Source: JAXLYE01 sp046351595
GTDB taxonomy: Bacteria > Myxococcota_A > Polyangia > Palsa-1104 > JAEUJZ01
Assembly (NCBI GenBank): GCA_046351595.1
Contig: JAXLYE010000002.1
Coordinates: 1-64,000, forward strand
DNA length: 64,000 nt
Reading direction: 5' to 3'
Under the pieces are notes generated by a model, which had not been told where the DNA came from, did not search any database, and saw nothing but the letters and a program-made list of their open reading frames with translations. The position numbers were made by a program, and so were the translations under genes. Below, one piece after another: positions 57,363-64,000 of the stretch; the first letter of the stretch is position 1; each line of letters starts with the position of its first letter.

Positions 57363-57421
57363 TGTATCCGAGTGTACGCACCCTTGTTTCGAGGGTCAAT
57401 GACCGCTACGATCGCCTTTCC

Positions 57422-57982
57422 ATGGCCACGCACCCCGCTCTCGAGCGCTTTATTCAGCAGTTCAAGGCGACGAGCGATGCGCTCATCGATAGCTGGTTCA
57501 TCTGCGACAGCGAGCGCAACATCGTCGACTACAACCGCACCTTCTTCTCGCTGTTCCCGCGCCCCGAGGCGCGCCAGCTGAAGAGCAAGAAGTGCTACGA
57601 GGTGATGCGGCTGTCGATCTGCCAGAACGCCTGCATCGCCCACCAGTGCTGGCGCGAGCAGCGCCACGTCCGCCTCGACGAGATCGACGGCCGCCCGGTC
57701 GGCCAGCCCGAGGACGCACCGCCGCGCCGCTACGTGCTCTCGTCCATCCCGATCCTCGACGAGAACAACAACCCCGTCGGGGCGCTCGAGATCCAGCGCG
57801 ACGTCACCGACGAGGCGCTGGTCCAGGACAAGTACAAGAAGATGCTCGAGACCGAGGCGCGCGAGCGCGAGCGCCTGGCCACCCAGATCCGTACCCGCAC
57901 GCGCGAGCTGCTCGAGACCAACCAGCTGCTGCTCAAGGTCCAGAAGGAGCTCGTCCAGCACAAGAAGGGCGTCGCGCTGTAG
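57422..57982 (+). CDS. PAS-domain protein with coiled-coil tail
   Basis: A 186-residue cytosolic sensor-like protein. SWFICDSERNIVDYNRTFFSLF opens a PAS domain; KKCYEVMRLSICQNACIAHQ carries a Cys cluster in the position used by some metal- or Fe-S-binding PAS proteins; SSIPILDENNNPVGALEIQRDV closes it. The last 60 residues are a strong coiled coil (ARERERLATQIRTRTREL). No output domain is present, so it likely signals by interaction, and the divergent phosphatase is a candidate partner. TACGAT lies 9 nt upstream of the ATG, with no Shine-Dalgarno. Confidence 0.85.
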   Translation: MATHPALERFIQQFKATSDALIDSWFICDSERNIVDYNRTFFSLFPRPEARQLKSKKCYEVMRLSICQNACIAHQCWREQRHVRLDEIDGRPVGQPEDAPPRRYVLSSIPILDENNNPVGALEIQRDVTDEALVQDKYKKMLETEARERERLATQIRTRTRELLETNQLLLKVQKELVQHKKGVAL

Positions 57983-58032
57983 CCCCCGCGAAGCCGCTCC
58001 GACCGGTCATCGGTTTCCGCTCCATTGCCCCG

Positions 58033-58059
58033 GGCCGCGCTCCTCGCGCGGCCTTTTTT
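58033..58059 (+). terminator. intrinsic terminator after the PAS gene
   Basis: GGCCGCGC (58033-58040), a short TCCTC loop and GCGCGGCC, followed by TTTTTTG. A strong GC stem with a T-run, 51 nt after the PAS stop codon. Confidence 0.8.
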
Positions 58060-58093
58060 GTTTGGGGGTCTCGCGCCGGCCCGTCGGCGTCTA

Positions 58094-58145
58094 GGCTCTG
58101 TGCGCTGGCTCTGTGCGCTGGCTCTGTGCGCTGGCTCTGTGCGCT
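58094..58145. repeat. 13-bp tandem repeat, four units
   Basis: GGCTCTGTGCGCT four times head to tail, then a partial unit. It sits in the 465-bp intergenic region 57983-58447, which also holds the PAS terminator, a second A+T-rich pocket near 58260-58360 and no gene. Confidence 0.85.
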
Positions 58146-58447
58146 GGCTCTGGCTGGCCGCCCGCTGCAGGTGCGGGAGCGGCCGGCGCCGCGGCGCCGG
58201 AGCGTGCGCTCCATCTCGTCGGTCGCGCCGCGCACGGGCCGGCGGCGGCGGCCCCGGCGAGAGCGCCTTATATTTCAACGGTTTAGGGTCTATTTTGAAA
58301 TTTATGGTTTCGCTTCCCTATCATCTTTTGTCTAACTGTAACCAGACAACGATCTGCCCCTCTGTACGGGTTCTCCTGGGGCCTACGGGGAACACCTGTA
58401 GGTAACACTGACGGCGGGGCGGATTGTTACTTAATAGGAGAGCGACT

Positions 58448-58740
58448 ATGCGGAAGTCTACTTTGCGCTGGCTGATCAACCCACTTCTGCTCCTTCTCAC
58501 CGCCACCTGCGGCGACAACACGATCGGCGGACAGAACGGGAGCTGCCTGTCCGGGGTGGACAGCGACGGCGACGGGCTGACCGACGACCTGGAGTGCCAG
58601 GCGGGCTCGGACCCGACCAAGGCCGACACCGACGGTGACGGCATCTCCGACGGGCAGGAGATCCAGCTCGGCACCGACCCGACCAAGGTGGACAGCGACG
58701 GCGACGGCATGTCCGACTCGACCGAGCTCGCCTACCAGCC
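58448..58740 (+). pseudogene. 5' part of a thrombospondin type-3/VWA lipoprotein gene, cut by an IS
   Basis: ATG 58448 follows AATAGGAG. The product begins with a signal ending LLTATCGDN (lipobox-like, Cys about residue 21) and then has calcium-binding type-3 repeats: DSDGDGLTDDLE, DTDGDGISDGQE, DSDGDGMSDSTE. At 58741 the sequence becomes an inverted terminal repeat of an insertion sequence. The gene resumes at 60231, in frame when the IS and a short overlap are removed. The intact protein would be about 730 residues. Confidence 0.85.
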
Positions 58741-60230
58741 CGTGGGTAAAGTGACCCGCCGGCCCAGGCGGCTCAGGCCGCGCAGGGAAGCGGGAGCGCC
58801 CCGTTGAGCGCCAGCCGCGGCCGCCAAGGCCGACTCAGCCCCGCCCACAGCGTACTGAGCAAGACCCACAGCATCCCCAAAAGGCCCGTCGCAGCCTGCC
58901 GAGCCGGCTTCCGCCGGTCCGCCAGCCGCCGCGGCGTCCCTGCTCCGTACGCTACGCGCAGCAGCAGGCCCAGGTTCTGTGCCGCCGCCAGCAGCAGCTC
59001 CTGTTTGTGCACGTTGGTCTTTCCTCTCACGTGCAGCCGCCTCAGTCGTCCTCGGTCCAGGCGGTGCGCGAAGGGTCTCTCGACCAGCTCTCCTCGGCGC
59101 CGCAAGAGCTCTTTGCCCCGCTTCCCTCGGATCCTGCGACGGTTGGCGTGCACCTTCTTCTTGGCCTCGGCCTTTCCTTTCCAGTTCCTCTTTCGCTGCG
59201 GCTCGCTGAGGTACGTCCGGATTCCCTTTTCTGCGCAGTACTGCAGCGTCCCGTCGCTGTGGTAGCCCTTGTCCGTCACCACTTCTTCGATTCCGGACTC
59301 CGGGCGCTGCTCGCGCGCCTCGGGCTCGCGGATGGCCACCAGGCTCTCCTCGGCACGCTCCAGCGTCGGGGGCAGGCTCTGGCTGTCGCCGGTGTCGGCC
59401 TCCTGGGTCGTCACCGCCACGACCGCTCCGGTGTCCAGGTCCACCGCGTGCTCGCCCTTGTACGCAAGGTGCGTGCGGCCGTCCTTCATCTTGGTCACGC
59501 GCGCGTCGGGATCGTGCGGGTTGACCCACTCGCGGTTGCTCGCCTTGTTCTTGCGCTTCTTGTCCAGGCGCGCGCAGTCTTCCTTCGTCGGATTCTGGAT
59601 TCCCTCGGCGGTGGCCAGGTCCTTGAGGAAGTCGGGGTAGCTCTGGCCGGTGTCGCGGCGCTCCAGAGAGCGCATCGCGGCGTTGGCCTCCAGCGTCGAG
59701 GCGTCGATCCCGATCGTGCGACCGCAGAGCAAGCCCGCCTCGCCCAAGCGCGCCAGCACCCAGTCGAAGACCTGCTGGTGGATCTCGACCGAGAAACGCT
59801 TGCGCGTGCGAGACAGCGTCGAGTGATCCGGAGTCGACTCGCCCAGCGCCACGCCCAGGAAGGAGCGCAGGCTCAGCGAGTCGGCGCAGCGCCAGGCGAT
59901 GCCGCGCTCGGAGCGGATGCCCTCGAAGTAGCCGACGAAGAGGCAGCGGAAGTACACGCCGGGAGGAATCGAGGGCCGGCCCATCGGCGCCGCGTAGGCC
60001 GAGGCGCACTGCGCCTCGACGAAGCGGTCGAAGCCCGCGTCACACAGCGCCCGCTCCAGCGCGGCGTAGAAGGGATGGCCCAGCCCCTGGGAGAGCTGGG
60101 AGTGCGTGATAAAGAGCTGCGTTTGCAGAGGCTGCTTCTGACCCATCGCCATGGTGCGCACCGAGGGAGAGTGCGGCGACTAGATCAGAGCGCGGCGAGG
60201 GTGACAAGCGCGACGGGGACTTTTTCCACG
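58741..60230. mobile_element. IS1182-like insertion sequence
   Basis: About 1.49 kb. Ends are imperfect inverted repeats: CGTGGGTAAAGTGACCCGCC at 58741-58760, and at 60211-60230 a 20-bp sequence whose reverse complement begins CGTGGAAAAAGT (about 13 of 20 positions match). One transposase gene on the minus strand fills the element. Target-site duplication is unclear; CTCGCCTAC left and CTCAGCTAC right resemble each other. Length and gene fit the IS1182 group. Confidence 0.8.
58773..60161 (-). CDS. IS1182-family DDE transposase
   Basis: A 462-residue transposase. The N-terminal block GHPFYAALERALCDAGFDRFVE and YFEGIRSERGIAWRC, the STPDHSTLSRTRKRF motif, GIDASTLEANAAM (first catalytic Asp), VTDKGYHSDGTLQYCAEKG (second Asp) and a later acidic site mark the IS1182/IS4-type DDE fold. 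A Lys/Arg-rich linker (KGKAEAKKKVHANRRRIRG) and the LLLAAAQNLGLLLRVAYG tail follow. The frame is intact, so the element may still be active. It is on the opposite strand to the disrupted lipoprotein gene. Confidence 0.92.
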   Translation of the reverse strand: MRTMAMGQKQPLQTQLFITHSQLSQGLGHPFYAALERALCDAGFDRFVEAQCASAYAAPMGRPSIPPGVYFRCLFVGYFEGIRSERGIAWRCADSLSLRSFLGVALGESTPDHSTLSRTRKRFSVEIHQQVFDWVLARLGEAGLLCGRTIGIDASTLEANAAMRSLERRDTGQSYPDFLKDLATAEGIQNPTKEDCARLDKKRKNKASNREWVNPHDPDARVTKMKDGRTHLAYKGEHAVDLDTGAVVAVTTQEADTGDSQSLPPTLERAEESLVAIREPEAREQRPESGIEEVVTDKGYHSDGTLQYCAEKGIRTYLSEPQRKRNWKGKAEAKKKVHANRRRIRGKRGKELLRRRGELVERPFAHRLDRGRLRRLHVRGKTNVHKQELLLAAAQNLGLLLRVAYGAGTPRRLADRRKPARQAATGLLGMLWVLLSTLWAGLSRPWRPRLALNGALPLPCAA

Positions 60231-62138
60231 CTCAGCTACCCCAAGATCTGCGTCGCCAGCGACCGCAACGCCCAGCGCCGCCCGCCGCCGAGCTGCACCG
60301 ACAACAGCCAGTGCCAGACCGGCGAAACCTGCAACGGCCTCGACCCGACCAAGTCCGACAGCGACGGCGACGGCGTGCCCGACCAGCAGGAGGACATCAA
60401 CCAGGACGGCAAGATCGCCACGGTCACCGGCGAGACCGACCCGCGCCTGTGGGACACCGACGGCGACGGCCTGTCCGACAAGGACGCCGGCTCGAAGATC
60501 TGCCGCCCCGACGGTCTGGCGACGGTCAACCGCACGCCGCTGACCGGCCAGGCGATCCAGCTCGGCTCGGACCCGGTGTTCATGACGCCGCGCCTGGTCA
60601 CCGGCGGCACGGGCAGCGCCGCGCTGGTCGATGAGGCCGCCACCGGCGTCGCCGGCCTGGTGGTCGGCAAGGCCGCGGCCGGCGCCGACGTCACCGCCGA
60701 CCGCCTGGCCATCGAGGGCGCGATCCAGTCGGCGCTCACCGCCGGCGGCGCCACCGTCGCCAACGTCTTCGTCGGCCGCCAGCTGACCACGCACGAGCAG
60801 TTCCCGGCCACGACCTCGAGCTTCCGCGTCACCAAGGCCGGCACCACCGCCTCGGCGCTGCGCGACCTCCTGGTCAACCCGCTGATCGGCGGCACCGCCT
60901 CGGGCGGCACCCCGGTCGGCGCCGGCGGCGTCTTCGCCATGGAGATCACCGTCGTGCACCGCGACACGCGCAACGACATCATCGTCGCGCTGGCGCCCGC
61001 GCCCGACTACGACGACCAGAGCAAGAGCAGCGCGATCCGCATCAACGACCTGACCAACAGCTCCGCGGTCGCGGTCTCGAACAAGGACCTCGACTTCGCC
61101 TGCCAGGGCATCCTGACCGAGAAGGTCGCGGCCGCCGACATCCTGTGGACCGTCGACGTCTCGGGCTCGATGGACGGCAACCAGGTGCTGCTCGCCAACA
61201 CCGCGACCACGTTCTTCCAGCGCCTGCAGAGCGCGGGCGTCGACGCGCGCGTCGGCGTGTTCTCGGCCGCCTCGACGACGCAGGCGCTGAACACCACGAC
61301 CTACACCGGCTGGCCGCGCGGCTTCGAGTTCATCCAGGGCAGCGACCAGATGGGCCCGCGCCTTTTGTGCCGCCAGGTCACGGCCCCGGGCGCCGGCACC
61401 AACGGCTACTGCCCGGCGGACATGAACAAGACCAACGACCCCATCGGTCCCTTCGGCGGCACCGGTGAGCTCGAGGAGCCGGTGGCGCAGGCCGCGCTGC
61501 TGGTCGACCAGCTGAACAAGGGCATCACCGGCCAGACCAACGCCAACTTCACCTGGCGCCCGGGCGTGGCCCGCGTCGCGTTCTTCGTCACCGACGAGTT
61601 CGCGAACGACTGGACGCGCTACTTCTCGACCACCAACATCCCGGGCACGGCCACCAAGTGGTCGGCGACCGGCACCTACAACCAGGCGACGCTCGACAAC
61701 ATCGCCAAGTACTTCAAGGACAACAACGTCCAGACCTACGGCATGGTGCCGCTCAACAACGTGACCACGCCGCGCACCTGCGCCAGCCTCAGCAACAACG
61801 ACCTCACCCGCTGCGTCATCGAGGCCGGCGGCGGCGCCTGGCTGGACATCAACGCCGACCCGACGCTGCCCGCCACCGCCGACAAGGTGTCCGCGGCCAT
61901 CAACAAGCTGGTCGACGCCATCGCCGGCGCCGCCAGCCAGTTCAAGCTGACGCGCACGCCGATCACCTCGACGATCAAGGTCAACGTCCGCGGGCTCGAC
62001 GTGCCGCGCTCGCGCACCAACGGCTTCGACTACGACCCGGCCAGCAAGTCCGTGGTGTTCTACGGCACGCAGTACCGGCCGGCGATCGGCGACCAGGTCT
62101 TCATCTCGTACCGGACCTGGAAGGGCTCCGTCGGCTAG
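60231..62138 (+). pseudogene. 3' part of the disrupted thrombospondin type-3/VWA lipoprotein gene
   Basis: Resumes directly after the IS: further type-3 units (DSDGDGVPDQQEDINQDG and DTDGDGLSDKDA), then about 200 residues without a clear motif, then a VWA domain with the MIDAS sequence TVDVSGSMDG (about 61147-61180) and VAFFVTDEFANDW. It ends with a beta-rich tail and no anchor. No start codon lies near the junction, so it probably is not translated on its own. Before interruption it would be a calcium-binding surface adhesin-like protein; this is inferred from domains. Confidence 0.85.
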
Positions 62139-62180
62139 CTCCTCGACCTGTCCGACCCGGGCCGGGCGGCCGGCCTGGGG

Positions 62181-62933
62181 TCAGGCGGCGCTGCTGCGGA
62201 TGCGCAGCATGTAGCGCTGCACCGCCAGCGTCGTCGCCCCCAAGAGCAGCACCCCCAGCACCGCCGTCATCGCCTGCCACACCACGAAGCTGCGCATCAG
62301 CTGCCACAGCTCGTCGAGCTCGCGCTCGACGGGGCGGCCGCTGACCTTGGCCAGCGCCTCGGCGGTCTGGGGACCCAGGCGCTGCACCGTCTGCCGCGCG
62401 TGCACGAACATCACCACCAGCGACAGCAGCGAGAACGGGATGTTGACGGTGCAGGCCCAGCCCCACAGCGGCGGCGCCCAGGCCTGCCGGCGCAGCGTGC
62501 CCAGCCCGCCGGTCAGCAGCAGCCAGCTCAGGATCAGCTGCAGCAGGCCGAGCGGCACCGTCACCCGCTGGCGCTCGTGCAGCTCGTCGCCGAGCAGCAG
62601 CGACAGCCGCGAGATCTCCTCGCGCGGCAGGCGCAACAGCGGTGACAACAGCGGCCGCAGCGCGCTGAGCGTCGCCCCCTTGGCGCCACCGCCGCCGCCG
62701 CCGGCCTCCTCGCGCCGCCTCGCCTCGTCGTAGAGGCTGAGCTGGCGCTGCTGCACCGCGCGGATGTAGCTGTCGCGGTCGAGCAGCAGCGCCCCGTTCA
62801 GCTCGGCCAGCGAGCTCAGGCCGCCGACCAGCCCGATGAGCAGCGACAGCACGGCGAGGATGCGCAGCAGCACCGGCGCCCGCGGCAGCGGCAGCGGCGT
62901 TCGGTCCGAGGCAGACGTGCTGGAGCCAGACAT
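62181..62933 (-). CDS. membrane protein of unknown function
   Basis: A 250-residue protein with a Ser/Thr/Pro-rich head, a first helix (LLRILAVLSLLIGLVGGL), a soluble segment of about 80 residues with a poly-Gly run, then three further hydrophobic helices (LGLLQLILSWLLLTGGL, ACTVNIPFSLLSLVVMF, WQAMTAVLGVLLLGATTLA). No family is recognised. It ends convergent to the disrupted VWA gene and is divergent from the response regulator. Confidence 0.72.
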   Translation of the reverse strand: MSGSSTSASDRTPLPLPRAPVLLRILAVLSLLIGLVGGLSSLAELNGALLLDRDSYIRAVQQRQLSLYDEARRREEAGGGGGGAKGATLSALRPLLSPLLRLPREEISRLSLLLGDELHERQRVTVPLGLLQLILSWLLLTGGLGTLRRQAWAPPLWGWACTVNIPFSLLSLVVMFVHARQTVQRLGPQTAEALAKVSGRPVERELDELWQLMRSFVVWQAMTAVLGVLLLGATTLAVQRYMLRIRSSAA

Positions 62934-63195
62934 TGAGCGCCCACCCTAGCGCAATCCCGCGCGCTGGCAAAACAACGCGCGCAGCCGTCCGGTGTAGACT
63001 GCGCGCAGTTGAGTTCTCAATATCAGGCGGACCGGCCCGGCGCATGGCCCCCCGGTCCGCAAGGGGATCTACACCGATGCCGGCTCGAGTCTGCACTCCT
63101 GTCTTCGCCTGCTCCGCTCCCTGCCGCGCCTCTGTCCGTCGGGCCGGCCTGGTCGCCTGGGCCGCCCGGGGCCCCCGGGGTCCGCGAGGCTAGCC

Positions 63196-64000
63196 ATGCC
63201 CCACTGCATCCTTGTCGTCGACGGAGACTCCCGCTCGCTGCGGCTGATCGAGGTCGGGCTGGCGCAGGCCGGCTACCGCGTGCTGACCGCGACCAGCGTC
63301 GCGGACGCGATCGCGGTCCTTGAGACCGAGGCGCCGGATCTGGTGATCGCGGACGCGCGCGGCGCCGACGGCGGCGGCTTCGCGCTGCAGCAGGCGCTGG
63401 CACCGCGGCCGCTGCGGCTGCCGTTCCTGTTCCTTTTGCACGAGGACGACGCCGCCGGGCGCATGCGCGCGGCGCAGCTTGGCACCGGCGAGTTCCTGAT
63501 CAAGCCCGTCTACCTCAAGGAGGCCCTCAGCCGCGTCGCGCTGCTGCTCGAGAAGCAGGCGCAGCGGGGCGAGCGCGCGCGCTTCAGCGGCGCCTTCTCG
63601 GGCACCGCGCTGCTCGACCTTTTGCAGAGCATGGAGCTCGGGCGCAAGTCGGGCGTGGCCTACGTGGCGACGACGGGGGGGCAGCGCGGCACGCTGTACT
63701 TCGACCGCGGCCAGCTCGTCGACGCCGAGCTGCGCTCCGAGGGGGCCGGGCTGCCGCCGCTTTCCGGCGAGGACGCCTTCTTCCGCCTGCTGACCTGCGA
63801 GGGCGGCGAGTACCGCGTCGAGCTGCTTGAAGTCTTGCGCCCCTCGCGCATCGCGCTGCCGTCGGGCGGGCTGCTGATGGAGGCGATGCGGCGGCTGGCC
63901 GACTGGCAGCGGGCGACCGCGGCGCTGCCGCCGCTCGGCTCGGTGCTGATCGCGGCGCCGGCCGGGGCCCTGCGGCCCGAGTCCCTGCCGCCGGACATGC
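63196..64000 (+). CDS. receiver–DUF4388 protein, cut by the window end
   Basis: At least 268 residues, open to the end of the window. ILVVDGDSRSLRLIEVGLAQ is a receiver start with the acidic pocket; DLVIADARGADGGGF holds the phosphorylatable Asp; FLFLLHEDDAAGRMRAAQLG and FLIKPVYLKEAL contain the Thr/Ser-position and conserved Lys regions. From about residue 130, ARFSGAFSGTALLDLLQSMELGRKSGVAYV, GTLYFDRGQLVDAEL and GEDAFFRLLTCEGGEYRV match DUF4388 (PATAN-type) domains of myxobacterial response regulators. The ATG at 63196 follows GCGAGGC. No upstream partner kinase is visible. Confidence 0.9.
   Translation, partial: MPHCILVVDGDSRSLRLIEVGLAQAGYRVLTATSVADAIAVLETEAPDLVIADARGADGGGFALQQALAPRPLRLPFLFLLHEDDAAGRMRAAQLGTGEFLIKPVYLKEALSRVALLLEKQAQRGERARFSGAFSGTALLDLLQSMELGRKSGVAYVATTGGQRGTLYFDRGQLVDAELRSEGAGLPPLSGEDAFFRLLTCEGGEYRVELLEVLRPSRIALPSGGLLMEAMRRLADWQRATAALPPLGSVLIAAPAGALRPESLPPDM

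Noticed and set aside
59007..60230. Start of the VWA gene inside the insertion sequence
   Set aside because: That frame is antisense to an intact transposase; the VWA domain belongs to the frame cut at 58740.

Overview
The window is chromosomal DNA of a very high-GC bacterium with dense, two-stranded coding, and it looks like a member of the Myxococcota. Evidence: several Hanks-type Ser/Thr kinases, a Ser/Thr kinase–AAA ATPase–GAF–histidine kinase giant protein, a matrixin-type protease with a MYXO-CTERM-like tail (Cys, hydrophobic stretch, Arg cluster), Stig1-type Cys-rich lipoprotein repeats, FG-GAP and thrombospondin type-3 lipoproteins, DUF2330 and DUF4388 proteins. No rRNA, tRNA or CRISPR was seen. 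Many genes lack a Shine-Dalgarno site and instead carry a -10-like hexamer 6-9 nt before the start codon, which suggests leaderless mRNAs.

Layout. 1-7.1 kb is an accessory segment with longer non-coding stretches and mixed codon use: two related Cys-rich zinc-finger-like proteins, a POT-family transporter with small downstream genes, and a serine recombinase followed 17 nt later by a short resolvase-domain protein that has lost the catalytic serine. 7.1-14.5 kb holds secreted and lipoprotein genes, a GST, a small ribbon-helix-helix-like protein, a 16-bp tandem repeat array and a coupled pair encoding a matrixin-like protease. 14.5-22.8 kb mixes a Cys-rich lipoprotein with housekeeping genes: pdxJ, hemD, an M50-like membrane protease, yacG, a lipid-kinase-like gene, a YciO/TsaC-family gene, DUF2058 and PEGA proteins. 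23-38 kb carries kinase genes (a pseudokinase-kinase fusion and two related kinases in opposite orientation flanking a secreted repeat protein), DUF2330, a pirin, and a very large peptidase-MA/TolB-propeller/beta-barrel protein.

The main structural observation is at 38-51 kb. The N-terminal half of a Ser/Thr kinase (50275-50817, minus) ends at its HRDIKPS catalytic loop. The matching C-terminal half (38030-39001, minus) begins at KPSNIML. The two halves share the 9-bp direct repeat CGAGGGCTT and rejoin in frame. An 11.28-kb segment therefore interrupts one kinase gene. It carries an alcohol dehydrogenase, a YHS protein, a response regulator, the giant kinase-ATPase-histidine kinase, two NTF2/SnoaL-like proteins, DUF3667 and a hypothetical gene. 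No recognisable transposase or integrase lies inside it.

50.8-64 kb continues with signalling genes: a class III cyclase with sensor domain, once apparently in an operon with the now-split kinase; a Rieske oxygenase; a sugar-nucleotide epimerase; a SpoIIE-type phosphatase divergent from a PAS protein; and a DUF4388 response regulator running off the end. A 1.49-kb IS1182-like element (58741-60230) splits a second gene, a thrombospondin type-3/VWA lipoprotein. The window thus holds two gene disruptions made by different kinds of insertion.
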